A stretch of 45,404 nucleotides of DNA, taken from Lachnospiraceae bacterium. GTDB lineage: Bacteria; Bacillota; Clostridia; Lachnospirales; Lachnospiraceae. The DNA is taken from NCBI GenBank assembly GCA_017483735.1, contig JAFUVF010000064.1, forward strand, positions 1 through 45,404, in the 5' to 3' direction. The translations under genes were made by a program, and so were the position numbers. The notes beneath the pieces were generated by a model. That model was not told where the DNA came from, did not search any database, and was given only the letters and a program-made list of their open reading frames with translations. Below are positions 20,740-29,600 of the stretch, in pieces (the stretch's first letter is position 1; each line of letters starts with the position of its first letter).

Positions 20740-20801
20740 AAGTTTTAGATGTTCTTTGCGAAGAAGCCTCTGCTTCGAGCAATTTAGAATATCTTAAACT
20801 T
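20740..20801 (-). repeat. 62-bp atp hairpin element, copy 2 (atpB-atpE)
   Basis: The minus strand pairs AAGTTTAAGAT with ATCTAAAACTT (10 of 11), then TTCT/AGAA, TTGC/GCAA, and a tip GAAGC/GCTTC closing AGAG. It starts four bases after the atpB stop. Length, loop and TTGC/GCAA box match copy 1, while stem sequences differ in compensated pairs. Confidence 0.75.
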
Positions 20802-20805
20802 ATAT

Positions 20806-21531
20806 TTATTCCGGTCGCTGACTGGAAATGTAGGTCATAGTCAGCATACAGAACACATAGGTCTGTATTGCGCCTGAAAACAGGTCGAAATACACATGCA
20901 GAGCAGCAGGCCAGCCCAATGCTATCCACTTGAGAAGTCCGTACAGTAGCGCCATCATGGCAGTACCCGACAGGATGTTTGCGAAAAGACGCAAAGACAA
21001 TGAAATCGGAACTGCAATCTCGCTTATGAGATTGATGGGGAACCATATGGGCAGCCAGGGTGGCAGAGGGGAACACATATCCGCCCAAATATCCTTTGGC
21101 TTGTTGTACTTAAACTGATTGTAATGCACTATCAGGAATGTAAGCACACCAAGGGGCAGAGTGACACCGTAATCCGCTGTGGGAGGCCTAAGACCCAACA
21201 GACCTGATATGTTGCTGAACAGGATAAAGATAAATATGGTTCCGATGTAGTTATAAAACGCCGGAGCCGCCTTACCCATAGAGCCATCCACCATTCCATC
21301 CAGCATTTCCACAATCATCTCAACGAAATTCTGGAAGCCGGAAGGAATCTCCTTTGCCTTCTTCATAGCGATGTTTGCGGCTATGGAGAAGCCTATCAGG
21401 ATGAGCACAACTATCAGCAGACAAATATGTGTCGTTGTTATCCAGACCTTGTGACCGAAAAATGAGTACTGGAAAACTCCGTGTACCATAAAATCGATAT
21501 CTCCGCCGGATAACAAAATCCCATGTGGCAT
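20806..21531 (-). CDS. atpB: ATP synthase a subunit
   Basis: The 241-residue membrane stator forms the ion half-channels against the c ring. Visible are FQNFVEMIVEMLDGMV, YIGTIFIFILFSNISGLLGLRPPTADY, and the essential Arg181 in SLSLRLFANILSGTAMM. A C-terminal segment has DLFSGAIQTYVFCMLTMTYI. TAAGGAGG precedes the start; atpI ends 12 bases upstream. Confidence 0.96.
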   Translation of the reverse strand: MPHGILLSGGDIDFMVHGVFQYSFFGHKVWITTTHICLLIVVLILIGFSIAANIAMKKAKEIPSGFQNFVEMIVEMLDGMVDGSMGKAAPAFYNYIGTIFIFILFSNISGLLGLRPPTADYGVTLPLGVLTFLIVHYNQFKYNKPKDIWADMCSPLPPWLPIWFPINLISEIAVPISLSLRLFANILSGTAMMALLYGLLKWIALGWPAALHVYFDLFSGAIQTYVFCMLTMTYISSQRPE

Positions 21532-21543
21532 AAATTCACCTCC

Positions 21544-21978
21544 TTATTGTATTTTTTTCTCATAGAGCATATTGTAAAGCTTATGTGTAAACGGCTGAAG
21601 ATAAGCCGCTACCTTCAAGGTCATATACCCCATAAACACTATCAGGGGATTTAATACATCCGTAATCATTATTACGCTCAAAAACAGGCAGAGCACAGTG
21701 TATCTGAACATATACCCCGCAGTCAGCTTTTTGGCGGCGTTCTTTTCGTCATAGTCAAGCGCACGATCCAATGTCCTGTACATATGCACAGATCCGGCAA
21801 TTCCCAGAAGAACTCCGAACCACAGGCTTTCCGCATATCTTAACTGGTCTGCGTTTCTTATATATACAACAATGCCTCCGACGATCTGGCACAGGATACC
21901 GGTCAGCAGCATTCCCGTCCACATTTCCAAAAGGGTTCTCGATTCAGCGGAGCGGAAATGCTCAAATATCCTTTTCAT
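21544..21978 (-). CDS. atpI: ATP synthase subunit I-like membrane protein
   Basis: The 144-residue hydrophobic protein has four predicted membrane segments (for example LLEMWTGMLLTGILCQIVGGIVVYI and LWFGVLLGIAGSVHMYRTL). In position and composition it matches AtpI, which helps c-ring assembly or ion supply. I chose ATG 21978 (MKRIFEHFRSAESRTLL). It overlaps the end of the preceding atpZ-like gene by 17 bases and has no strong ribosome binding site, so coupling is likely. The longer frame to 22074 is a shadow of atpZ. Confidence 0.75.
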   Translation of the reverse strand: MKRIFEHFRSAESRTLLEMWTGMLLTGILCQIVGGIVVYIRNADQLRYAESLWFGVLLGIAGSVHMYRTLDRALDYDEKNAAKKLTAGYMFRYTVLCLFLSVIMITDVLNPLIVFMGYMTLKVAAYLQPFTHKLYNMLYEKKIQ

Positions 21979-22186
21979 GCTTAGTCTTGCTTTCTTTGTC
22001 CGGTCTGTCCGGCTTCTCCACATCGGCCATGGCCATTTTATATATATTTCTCCCCCCGGCTGCTGCGCCCGCAAAGAAGAAGATTATAATAACAAATGAG
22101 GTTCCGAATTTTCTGTCAAGATAGTATCCGAGAGCAGACATCAGGCATATCGGCACCAGCATATTGAGCGAAAACTGCAATATCAT
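21962..22186 (-). CDS. atpZ: AtpZ/AtpI-family small membrane protein, first gene of the operon
   Basis: The 74 residues visible from ATG 22186 have two membrane segments (FSLNMLVPICLMSALGYYLDRKFGTSFVII) and a charged tail, matching the AtpZ family. The homologous-looking frame continues upstream without a start codon (SQEDGAIEQRKSKKRVFNAL). It reaches the ATG at 22260 only through a one-base shift in an AAAA run, so the true start is probably 22260 and the run may have lost one A. As written, the ATG 22260 frame ends after 10 codons. The start at 22186 has no Shine-Dalgarno. Confidence 0.65.
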   Translation of the reverse strand: MILQFSLNMLVPICLMSALGYYLDRKFGTSFVIIIFFFAGAAAGGRNIYKMAMADVEKPDRPDKESKTKHEKDI

Positions 22187-22266
22187 CGCAAGTGCATTGA
22201 ATACACGCTTCTTTGACTTTCTCTGCTCTATAGCACCGTCCTCCTGACTTTTGAATTCATTTATAA

Positions 22267-22295
22267 ATTATATCTAAATATCCCTCATTTGTCTA
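22267..22295 (-). promoter_or_regulatory. atp operon promoter, leaderless layout
   Basis: TAGACA (22295-22290) and TATAAT (22272-22267) have a 17-bp spacer. The first ATG (22260) lies six bases after the -10, so transcription would start at or within the start codon. The -35 overlaps that of the divergent promoter. Confidence 0.65.
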
Positions 22296-22322
22296 GAATA
22301 ATCCGATATTTTTTGCTATAAT
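22294..22322 (+). promoter_or_regulatory. Divergent promoter for the DUF402 gene
   Basis: TAGAAT (22294-22299) and the extended -10 TGCTATAAT (hexamer 22317-22322) have a 17-bp spacer. The two opposing -35 hexamers share bases 22294-22295. Confidence 0.55.
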
Positions 22323-22344
22323 CGGCATAAAAGGAGAAAACGCC

Positions 22345-22821
22345 ATGGAGAGTTTGAAAATATACAGAAAACGCCTTATTCCCGCTGAAACTGTGCTGTT
22401 AAAGGACGACACCATAGTGGATATGAACGACGATTACATTGTGACGAAATGGCAGACCCTTAAGCCAAAGGCGGAATTTTCCCACGGTGCTTCCTGTTAT
22501 TATCTGAAGGAGGGCATAAAGGTCAGCAAATTCTACAAAAAAGATGATTCTCTGCTCTACTGGTACTGTGATATCGTAAACTACGAGTACGAGGGGGACA
22601 ATACCCTCATAGTCACGGATCTTCTGGCGGATGTCATAGTCTATCCCGACGGAAGACTTAAGGTTCTGGATCTGGATGAGCTTGCCGAGGCAAGGGAGCA
22701 TTCCCTCATTGATGATGAGCTTCTATGCAAGAGCCTGCGCCAGCTGAATGCACTTCTTGTAACCATCGACAGGGACAAATTCGACAAATTAAAAGAGCCC
22801 CTGGATTCAAGGGCTCTCTGA
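22345..22821 (+). CDS. DUF402-domain protein (possible nucleotide phosphatase)
   Basis: The 158-residue cytoplasmic protein has stretches of the DUF402 fold: SKFYKKDDSLLYWYCDIVNYEYEG, IVTDLLADVIVYPDGRLKVLDLDELAEA. Relatives include nucleoside tri- and diphosphatases. AAGGAG precedes the start. The last codons contain the hairpin that ends the opposing transcript. Confidence 0.72.
   Translation: MESLKIYRKRLIPAETVLLKDDTIVDMNDDYIVTKWQTLKPKAEFSHGASCYYLKEGIKVSKFYKKDDSLLYWYCDIVNYEYEGDNTLIVTDLLADVIVYPDGRLKVLDLDELAEAREHSLIDDELLCKSLRQLNALLVTIDRDKFDKLKEPLDSRAL
22785..22817 (-). terminator. Terminator of the sua5-GGDEF operon, inside the DUF402 gene end
   Basis: AGAGCCC (22817-22811) and GGGCTCT (22800-22794) form a 7-bp stem. 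On the minus strand the T-rich TTTTAATTT follows. It lies 15 bases after the GGDEF gene stop and within the last codons of the convergent DUF402 gene. Confidence 0.65.
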
Positions 22822-22831
22822 TATCCCGATA

Positions 22832-24646
22832 TTACCTGCTTTCCTCAGAGAGGATAAGGTTTCCGATGGATGCTCCGAATATGCTTATCATATCCACATC
22901 CGCATCGGACCATTTTCTGTTTGCGTTCATCACGTCAAAATCCATAAAAATATACGGAACTCCGTCCTTTTTTGTCACGACCCTGACGCTTGCGCCAATC
23001 TCCTGCTTTACCGCCGTATCGTAGGCATATTGGCTTTCCGCCTTGATCTTGGACACGGCTCCTATGGCGTAGACCTCGTCCTTCTCGTAATGTGCGGCAT
23101 ACTTTTTGTCCTCCATAAGCCTTGCCCTGTCATCGGGTTCGTCCGCATAGGCTCCCTTTCTGAATATTACCCTTCTGCCGTAATCCCCGTAGATGGTTAT
23201 ACCGTCAAGGTCAAATACATCCATTGTGTCCTGCTGCACGTTTTCGTTGTTCAGGAAGTAGGAAACTCCCTCACGGTTTACTCCCACAACGGTATTCGCC
23301 AGACTCTCCCTCCTTTTGCTTCTGGATACGAGATACGATACCGCCTGCGTTTTTATGCTGTCCTCGGTGTATGCGCCGTGTTTTTCCTCTTCATATATTA
23401 TATGCCTGTCCTTGCCCTTTTCCTTTGCAATATACAGAGCCTTATCCGCCTTTCCGAAGAGCTCGTCAAAGTTCTTCCCATCCTTCGGATATTTGGATAT
23501 GCCGATGGATGTGGTAAGCTTGAACTTGCCGTCAAAGGCATATGCCAATTCCTTTACTATAACCTTCAAATTGAGCTTCAAATCCTCCCTTGACTCTATC
23601 CCGTCTCCCATAAGCAGCGCAAAAAATTCGTCTCCGCCGAATCTTCCCACTATACCCTTGGAGGCCAGGTTCGAATGCAATGTATCCGCCACCTTCTTTA
23701 TGACCTCATCGCCAAACGCATGTCCGAAATTGTCATTCACATTCTTGAAATCGTCTATATCCATTATGAGAAGCCACTTCGATTTTCCGTCATCATGCGA
23801 AAGCTTCTCCATGGCGTATTCCGTCGCCGCCTTCTTGTTGAAGAGTCCGGTAAAAGCATCCCTCCCCTCCGGAAGAAGATAGTACGCCATATTGCTTGTG
23901 GTGCCATCGGGGGTCATCACTCCTTCAACCAGATTCGGAACTCTCTTTGATATACCTCCCTTTATGGAATACTTCACTTCTCCCTCGTCAACAGGGAACT
24001 GAATTTCCATTTCAAAGGATTTGCTCTTTTCCTTAAGATTTCTGTATAGGGTCTCCGCCTGCTGGCGCTTAACCTCGTCAGTCACATAGTTCTCCAAATA
24101 GTAGTCGTAATACTCGTCAAAATCCTCCTGAACCAGAGAAATCGCTTTTTCGTTTATATATTTGTAAATATGAAAATTGTTGGTTTCTATATTATATTCA
24201 AAGAAGTGCTCGTCCTTTAAAGAAAGGAAGTATCTGTATTTGTGCACATTGGTCTCAAGCTGCTTTACACGTCTCTTGCAGTCAAAGAGGTCGGTAATGG
24301 TAATCTTCCAAAGCCTTTCCCCTTCTCTTGTCTTGTCAGAATTTTCCAGTCTGATATGTACATTTCTGTAACCGTCATCTATCAGATTCCTGATTCTTGT
24401 ATACACCTCCACAGGCTCATCCATATCCCCGATGGCAGCCTCAAAGATCTCCGCATCCTCCGGCTCTATGAGATCCGTAAAGGGAAGTCTCGAATTATCC
24501 CCCACGAACTGATAATAATAGCCGTCTCCCATTATAACGCCGAAATCCCTCTGCACATATATTTCGCTGTTATAAAGGTTGGTTGCAAATCTCCTTCTCT
24601 CTTCGGCCGCAAGCTTATCCCTGTTGTCATCTCTTACTACACGCAT
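22832..24646 (-). CDS. GGDEF diguanylate cyclase with N- and C-terminal sensory regions
   Basis: The 604-residue soluble protein has an N-terminal PAS-like region (residues 30-125) and a second PAS-like region (140-255). A GGDEF domain follows from about residue 260 (FTGLFNKKAA..., DIDDFKNVNDNFGH at 297-310, GRFGGDEFF at 335-342). The C-terminal 150 residues resemble a GAF-like sensor. The GGDEF motif is intact, so it probably makes cyclic di-GMP from GTP. No RxxD inhibitory site is seen five residues before it. It is the last gene of the sua5 operon, 17 bases after the SleB hydrolase. Confidence 0.88.
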   Translation of the reverse strand: MRVVRDDNRDKLAAEERRRFATNLYNSEIYVQRDFGVIMGDGYYYQFVGDNSRLPFTDLIEPEDAEIFEAAIGDMDEPVEVYTRIRNLIDDGYRNVHIRLENSDKTREGERLWKITITDLFDCKRRVKQLETNVHKYRYFLSLKDEHFFEYNIETNNFHIYKYINEKAISLVQEDFDEYYDYYLENYVTDEVKRQQAETLYRNLKEKSKSFEMEIQFPVDEGEVKYSIKGGISKRVPNLVEGVMTPDGTTSNMAYYLLPEGRDAFTGLFNKKAATEYAMEKLSHDDGKSKWLLIMDIDDFKNVNDNFGHAFGDEVIKKVADTLHSNLASKGIVGRFGGDEFFALLMGDGIESREDLKLNLKVIVKELAYAFDGKFKLTTSIGISKYPKDGKNFDELFGKADKALYIAKEKGKDRHIIYEEEKHGAYTEDSIKTQAVSYLVSRSKRRESLANTVVGVNREGVSYFLNNENVQQDTMDVFDLDGITIYGDYGRRVIFRKGAYADEPDDRARLMEDKKYAAHYEKDEVYAIGAVSKIKAESQYAYDTAVKQEIGASVRVVTKKDGVPYIFMDFDVMNANRKWSDADVDMISIFGASIGNLILSEESR

Positions 24647-24663
24647 TTCTTTTTCCTCATAGC

Positions 24664-25836
24664 TTAATAGAATATGTGTCCGCCAATCTGAATCCCCGAA
24701 AGCCCCTCTATCGGTGTCCTGAAATATACGCAGTTACCCACATTAGTATTCCCCGCCATCGCCTCATCTGCAGCCTTGTAGCACGAGGCTGTCGCCTTGT
24801 TCTCCGCAAGCGCCAGTGCAAGCCTCCCCGAAGCCACCGGCGAAAACTGCTTATTCTGATATATTACGCCCACCACCGTGTCCGGATATACCGAACTTAG
24901 CACTCTGTTTATTACCACCGCACCCACGGCCACCTGCCCATCATAGGGCTGGTTCCCTGCTTCGCAATATATAAGGTTTGCAAGAAGATATCGGTCTCCC
25001 TCATCGAACTCAACCTCGGAAATATCCCTCCATACGGATTCCGCCGCCCTTCTGGACATGGCAATCTCCTCTGCAAGCTTCTTTTGTAGTGTATCTATGT
25101 CCTCATCCGCCTTCTTTATCTCCGCCTCTTTCGCCAGAGCCTCAGCCTCGGCGTCCGATATCTGGTTTGCGGTAGCGGACAGATTTTGATTCGTTGAGCT
25201 TATCAGACCGCTCACTCTGCCCTTTTCCTCTGCGGTCTCATCCCTCAGAGCCTCTAAATCCTCCCACTCTCTTTGGAGCTGCTTTTCATGGGTCTCTATG
25301 AGTATTCTTGTCTCCTTGAATTCCGCAAGCTTTCCTTTGTCATAAACGGATACTGCGGCATAATAGTCTGCAATATTTACCATATCGGCTATCGTGGAGG
25401 TTCCCGCTATGGCATTCATAAGTCCCGCATCCGACCTTTGCTCATACATATAGCGCATCCTCTGCACCATACTGCTGTACTGCTGTTCTTCGGTCTTTCT
25501 TGCCTCCTCCAACGCCCTGTTGGTATCGTCGATCTCCCTCAGCTTATCGTCGATCTTTTCTTCGAGTTCGGCCAGATTGCCGCTTACCTCAGTCAGATCG
25601 TCATTCAGCCCATCCAGCTTGTCCTTCAGCCCCGTCTGCTTATCCTTCAGATTCCCAAGCTGGCTGTTTATCTCCCCAAGCTCATTTTTCAGATTTTTCC
25701 GATTCTCGTTGGCCTCCTCCAATTGTCGCTTGGTTTCTGACGTGGCATTTGCGTCGGTATATTTATATAAAAAAATCCCTGACATAATGCAGACAGTAAG
25801 GAGTGTGCAAAAGAAGCCCTTAATTCCCTTCAACAC
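24664..25836 (-). CDS. Secreted coiled-coil cell-wall hydrolase (SleB domain)
   Basis: The 390-residue protein has an N-terminal hydrophobic signal or anchor (CTLLTVCIMSGIFLYKYTDA). About 230 residues of coiled coil rich in Leu, Glu and Lys follow, with an embedded PcsB-like stretch (MVQRMRYMYEQRSDAGLMNAIAG). The C-terminal 120 residues form a SleB-type hydrolase: LANLIYCEAGNQPYDGQVAVGAVVINRVLS, FSPVASG. The catalytic Glu of SleB is in YCEAGN. It likely cuts peptidoglycan. I chose the GTG at 25836, after GAGG and next to the previous stop; a TTG one codon later is the alternative. Confidence 0.85.
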   Translation of the reverse strand: MLKGIKGFFCTLLTVCIMSGIFLYKYTDANATSETKRQLEEANENRKNLKNELGEINSQLGNLKDKQTGLKDKLDGLNDDLTEVSGNLAELEEKIDDKLREIDDTNRALEEARKTEEQQYSSMVQRMRYMYEQRSDAGLMNAIAGTSTIADMVNIADYYAAVSVYDKGKLAEFKETRILIETHEKQLQREWEDLEALRDETAEEKGRVSGLISSTNQNLSATANQISDAEAEALAKEAEIKKADEDIDTLQKKLAEEIAMSRRAAESVWRDISEVEFDEGDRYLLANLIYCEAGNQPYDGQVAVGAVVINRVLSSVYPDTVVGVIYQNKQFSPVASGRLALALAENKATASCYKAADEAMAGNTNVGNCVYFRTPIEGLSGIQIGGHIFY

Positions 25837-25837
25837 T

Positions 25838-26317
25838 TTAAACCTCTATCCTGACTGCCTTGCCACTCCGTTTATAGGGTATGTATTCGACCCCTGCGGC
25901 GTCAAACATACGCTTCGAGGCTACATTTGCCGGAGTTCCATTGTATTTGTCGCTGTCATATACCACGGTCTTTATTCCTGCCTGTATTATGGCCTTTGCA
26001 CATTCATTGCAGGGGAAAAGCGAAACGTAGAGCTTCGTTCCCTCCAAAGAGCCGCCCCTGTAGTTGAGTATAGCGTTTAATTCGCTGTGTGTCACGTAGG
26101 GGTACTTGGTTTCAAGCTCTTCCCCCTCCCTGTCCCACGGGAAGTCATCATCGGAGCAGCCGTTGGGGAAACCGTTGTAGCCCATGGAAAGTATTTTATT
26201 CTTATCAGAAACAATGCAGGCACCCACCTGAGTGCTGGGATCCTTTGAGCGCATGCCCGACAGCTGCGCCACTCCCATAAAATATTCATCCCATGTAAGG
26301 ACTCCGTCACGTTTCAT
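25838..26317 (-). CDS. Deoxycytidylate deaminase (ComEB family)
   Basis: The 159-residue zinc enzyme converts dCMP to dUMP. The zinc ligands lie in HSELNA (His77, catalytic Glu79) and PCNECAK (Cys103, Cys106). [13 protein letters not shown] and [16 protein letters not shown] are typical of this family. GAGGGG precedes the start. It lies in the nucleotide-salvage part of the operon with upp. Confidence 0.92.
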   Translation of the reverse strand: MKRDGVLTWDEYFMGVAQLSGMRSKDPSTQVGACIVSDKNKILSMGYNGFPNGCSDDDFPWDREGEELETKYPYVTHSELNAILNYRGGSLEGTKLYVSLFPCNECAKAIIQAGIKTVVYDSDKYNGTPANVASKRMFDAAGVEYIPYKRSGKAVRIEV

Positions 26318-26343
26318 AGTATCCCCTCTAACTCCCTCAAAAA

Positions 26344-26973
26344 TTACTTTGTTCCGAAGATACGATCTCCCGCATCTCCGAGCCCCGGCACGATATAGCC
26401 GTGGTCATTCAGTTTTTCATCCAATGCTCCTATATAAATGTCGACATCCGGATGTGCCTTCTTCATGGCCTCCACGCCCTCGGGCGCAGCCAATATGCAC
26501 AGGAAATGTATATTTTTGCAGCCTCTGTCCTTTAACATCTGGATTGCTGCGGACGAGGAGCCGCCCGTCGCCAGCATTGGATCTACCACAAATATCTCCC
26601 TTTCTGCGCAGTCCTGCGGAATCTTACAGTAATATTCCACAGGCTTCAATGTTTCTGGATCCCTGTAGAGGCCAATATGTCCCACCTTTGCGGCGGGTAT
26701 AAGTTCTAACATCCCCTCCACCATACCAAGTCCGGCTCTCAATATAGGAATGATTGCAAGCTTTTTTCCTCTGAGTTCCTTTACTGTGGTCTTGCAGATG
26801 GGGGTTTCGATATCCACATCCTCCAACGGAAGATCCCTTGTGGCCTCATAGCATATAAGCATCGCTATCTCGCTGATAGTCTGTCTGAAATCCTTGGTTC
26901 CCGTCTCAATCCTTCTGATGAATCCAATCTTGTGCTGGATCAGCGGATGATCCATTATAACAACCTTGCCCAT
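26344..26973 (-). CDS. upp: Uracil phosphoribosyltransferase
   Basis: This 209-residue enzyme salvages uracil to UMP with PRPP. The PRPP loop is [16 protein letters not shown], and [29 protein letters not shown] is a family hallmark. ATG 26973 is preceded by AGGAGG; the frame's earlier Met lacks one. It is 13 bases after rpiB. Confidence 0.96.
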   Translation of the reverse strand: MGKVVIMDHPLIQHKIGFIRRIETGTKDFRQTISEIAMLICYEATRDLPLEDVDIETPICKTTVKELRGKKLAIIPILRAGLGMVEGMLELIPAAKVGHIGLYRDPETLKPVEYYCKIPQDCAEREIFVVDPMLATGGSSSAAIQMLKDRGCKNIHFLCILAAPEGVEAMKKAHPDVDIYIGALDEKLNDHGYIVPGLGDAGDRIFGTK

Positions 26974-26986
26974 AATACCCTCCTGT

Positions 26987-27418
26987 TTATTCTTCAATCA
27001 GCGCTATGCGCCGTATGTGCTTCTCCTCATTGGAAAAATCCGTATTCAGGAACACATCCGTTATCTCCTTTGCGAGATTATCCCCAACTATCCCTGCTCC
27101 CATGGCGAGCATATTTGCGTCATTGTGCAGCCTTGTCATCTTTGCCATAAGAGGATCGGTGCAGAGGGCGCATCTGATACCCTTTATCTTGTTGGCGGTT
27201 ATCGATATGCCAATACCCGTGGTGCATATGACTATGCCCCTGTCGCACTCTCCGGCAGCCACAAGCCTTGCCGCCTCTCTGCCATATATAGGATAATCGC
27301 AGCTTTCTGTGCTGTCACAGCCGCAATCCTTTATCTCGTGTCCGAGACCTTTCAAATGCTCCTTTATGCTTTCCTTCAAAGCGAATCCGCCATGATCGCT
27401 TGCGATAGATATCTTCAT
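26987..27418 (-). CDS. rpiB: Ribose-5-phosphate isomerase B
   Basis: The 143-residue enzyme interconverts ribulose and ribose 5-phosphate. [54 protein letters not shown] and [11 protein letters not shown] are family signatures. GAGGAG precedes the start. Together with upp it supplies and uses the ribose phosphate pool. Confidence 0.95.
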   Translation of the reverse strand: MKISIASDHGGFALKESIKEHLKGLGHEIKDCGCDSTESCDYPIYGREAARLVAAGECDRGIVICTTGIGISITANKIKGIRCALCTDPLMAKMTRLHNDANMLAMGAGIVGDNLAKEITDVFLNTDFSNEEKHIRRIALIEE

Positions 27419-27431
27419 CCGAGTGCTCTCC

Positions 27432-28487
27432 TCATGTTATTATCTGATTTCCTGCCGCCTTTAGCAGCCTGTTCATTACCGCCGTTCCAACGCCTTTATT
27501 TTCAAGGCTCTCTGCGTATATGACATCAACATCTGCGTCATCCATCTCCCTGAGTGCTCTGAAGAGGTTTCTGGCAATCGCTCTGCCGTCATCCGCTCTT
27601 CCAAGATTTTCTACCTTTTCGGCAATATATCCGCCAGCATTTCCTTCCGTGGCCAGGACACCTGCACGTCTGCCCTTTTCATGCTCCTTCTGCACAAGTC
27701 TCGCAATAAGTCCGGGTGTATCCTTATCTGCAGCCTCAACGACATACAGAGGCGCCCTCGGCGCATAATGCCTGTATTTCATTCCCGGAGCCCTGGGACC
27801 CGTCCCCGGATCCGCCTCTGCTCCGGGCAGCCTTGTTTCAGTCTTTAAAGCCCCCTCTATCATCTCTCTTGTGATAAAGCCCGGACGCAGTATCTCCGGC
27901 GGGCTGACTGTAAGGTCTATTATTGTGGATTCTATCCCGACCTCTCCGGCACCGCCGTCTATTATCATATCTATGCGCCCGTCCATATCCTCCGTGACGA
28001 AACGTGCTTCTGTGGGCGACGGCTTCCCCGATATATTTGCCGAGGGTGCCGCAATATACCCGCCGGCATATTTTATGAGGTTGCGGGCGATAATGCTATC
28101 CGGCATCCTGACAGCCACCGTATCAAGCCCTCCCGTGGTCTCGTCTGGGACTTTCGCCTTCTTTTTCAGTATCATCGTGAGCGGCCCCGGCCAAAAAATC
28201 TCCGCAAGCCTTTTTGCGTATTCCGGCACAGCCTCTGCAATCTCATATATATCCCCAAAATCAGATATATGTACTATAAGCGGATTGTCGGAGGGCCTTC
28301 CCTTTGCAGCGTATATCTTTTTTGACGCTCCGGCATCAAGCGCATTCCCTCCGAGTCCGTATACTGTTTCCGTGGGAAATGCCACAACGCCGCCGTTTTT
28401 TATTATTTCTCCCGCCTTTTTCAGTATCTCTCCGTCAGCCTCGGTCAGATTGTCGGGATTGGAAATTTTAACCTTCTCAGTAATCAT
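27432..28487 (-). CDS. sua5: Threonylcarbamoyl-AMP synthase (Sua5 type)
   Basis: The 351-residue enzyme makes threonylcarbamoyl-AMP for the t6A37 tRNA modification. The N-terminal TsaC/YrdC domain shows GGVVAFPTETVYGLGGNALD, AKGRPSDNPLIVHIS, FWPGPLTMILKK, VAVRMPD and APSANISGKPSPT. The C-terminal Sua5 domain (after about 220) has GMKYRHYAPRAPLYVVEA. Length distinguishes it from the shorter TsaC. It starts 11 bases after the -10 and has no Shine-Dalgarno, so the mRNA leader is only a few bases. Confidence 0.94.
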   Translation of the reverse strand: MITEKVKISNPDNLTEADGEILKKAGEIIKNGGVVAFPTETVYGLGGNALDAGASKKIYAAKGRPSDNPLIVHISDFGDIYEIAEAVPEYAKRLAEIFWPGPLTMILKKKAKVPDETTGGLDTVAVRMPDSIIARNLIKYAGGYIAAPSANISGKPSPTEARFVTEDMDGRIDMIIDGGAGEVGIESTIIDLTVSPPEILRPGFITREMIEGALKTETRLPGAEADPGTGPRAPGMKYRHYAPRAPLYVVEAADKDTPGLIARLVQKEHEKGRRAGVLATEGNAGGYIAEKVENLGRADDGRAIARNLFRALREMDDADVDVIYAESLENKGVGTAVMNRLLKAAGNQIIT

Positions 28488-28498
28488 AATGCGCTAAT

Positions 28499-28527
28499 AT
28501 TATAGCATATATTGTGGCGGTTGTATA
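28499..28527 (-). promoter_or_regulatory. sua5 operon promoter with a very short leader
   Basis: TATACA (28527-28522) and the extended -10 TGCTATAAT (hexamer 28504-28499) have a 17-bp spacer. The ATG at 28487 follows 11 bases after the -10, giving a leader of about four bases. Confidence 0.55.
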
Positions 28528-28578
28528 TTCATAAAAGTATATTTTTTGTCTGTTTTTTGTTAAATTTCATTTATTCTA

Positions 28579-28608
28579 TTGCAATTTGCGATAATTCGTG
28601 TATATAAT
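28579..28608 (+). promoter_or_regulatory. Promoter of the SPKTG surface protein
   Basis: TTGCAA (28579-28584) and TATAAT (28603-28608) have an 18-bp spacer on the plus strand. A leader of about 35 nt with AGGAGG precedes the ATG. Confidence 0.6.
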
Positions 28609-28650
28609 GTATTATGTAAATCTGATACACAATATCTAGGAGGATAAAAA

Positions 28651-29526
28651 ATGAAAGGTTTTAAGACTATTGCTTTTATGTTTGCAGCCTTCCTTGGCGT
28701 TGCCCTGGCAGTGTCAAAGCCCATAAAGGCTGAAGCCCAGTCCCATCTTGTATATTATGATAATGATGACGATGACCACAGCAGTGACGACGGATGGTAT
28801 TATATATACGGACTCACGGATACAGGCGAGAGGGATCGCTATCAGGAGGCCAGGGAGGATATGTATTATCTCAAGCAGCGCTTCAGAAGCGGAGATAATC
28901 TCATCGTCGACGGATACGGGAACCAACCCGGCAGTATCGTAAACATTGATCTAAGAGGAACCAGCATCAACGAGATTACCGTAAAGAATGCAAAGGGCGT
29001 TATCATATATGCTGATCACATTAATAAAGTAAGCGTCATTTTCCACTCCGAGGCATCAATACACGGAGATGTAGATACTGCGCAGGTTTACGAAAATTCT
29101 TCTGCAGAATTCTACAGCAACGTGGGTAATATGCATATCAAGAGCATGGGCTCGGAGGATCTTCTGGCAAACGTGCACGTTCAGGGCACTGTAGGATACT
29201 TTGACGGAACAAATGACAACAGCCTTTTCTATGTGGGGTCAAATGTAAAGGCAGGCAAATTCCGGACTGAAAAAGGTTCTTTAAAGACTGATGACCCCGA
29301 CTACACCAGAGGAGGTTCTCCCGTGGCAGGTTCAGGCAGCGCATCCACCAATACGGCAGCTGAGAGCACTCCTTCGGCTTCATCCTCCGGCAGCAGCTCC
29401 GGCGTGGCTCTTTCTCCCAAAACGGGAGACATCCCCGTTTCTCTGGCTGTGCTTGTGCTTGCAGTCACAGGTTTTGCATTCAGCATGTATAAGTTCGGGT
29501 ACAGGAGTCAGAGAGAACATTCATAA
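28651..29526 (+). CDS. Secreted surface protein with C-terminal SPKTG sorting signal
   Basis: The 291-residue protein has a signal peptide (FKTIAFMFAAFLGVALAVSKPIKAEA, cleavage near residue 29). An Asp/His-rich start of the mature chain follows (DNDDDDHSSDDG). The central region of about 150 residues has an asparagine and isoleucine-rich beta pattern (SINEITVKNAKGVIIYADHINKVSVIFHSEASIHGDV), suggestive of a beta-solenoid. A Ser/Thr-rich linker leads to SPKTG (255-259), a hydrophobic helix and RSQRE at the end. (S/P)PxTG is the motif of some clostridial class B-like sortases, so covalent wall attachment is likely. No sortase is in the window. AGGAGG precedes the start; a terminator follows. Confidence 0.75.
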   Translation: MKGFKTIAFMFAAFLGVALAVSKPIKAEAQSHLVYYDNDDDDHSSDDGWYYIYGLTDTGERDRYQEAREDMYYLKQRFRSGDNLIVDGYGNQPGSIVNIDLRGTSINEITVKNAKGVIIYADHINKVSVIFHSEASIHGDVDTAQVYENSSAEFYSNVGNMHIKSMGSEDLLANVHVQGTVGYFDGTNDNSLFYVGSNVKAGKFRTEKGSLKTDDPDYTRGGSPVAGSGSASTNTAAESTPSASSSGSSSGVALSPKTGDIPVSLAVLVLAVTGFAFSMYKFGYRSQREHS

Positions 29527-29548
29527 TTTTTAAATATCCAGCTTTATT

Positions 29549-29580
29549 AAAAGGGCTGTCGCTGCTGCGACAGCCCTTTT
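29549..29580 (+). terminator. Strong bidirectional rho-independent terminator
   Basis: AAAAGGGCTGTCGC and GCGACAGCCCTTTT are perfect 14-bp arms with a four-base loop. Both strands have U-rich ends, so it closes the SPKTG gene and probably also the opposing GH18-like gene (ending at 29601). Confidence 0.9.
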
Positions 29581-29600
29581 AATTTTAAATATTTGCAACT

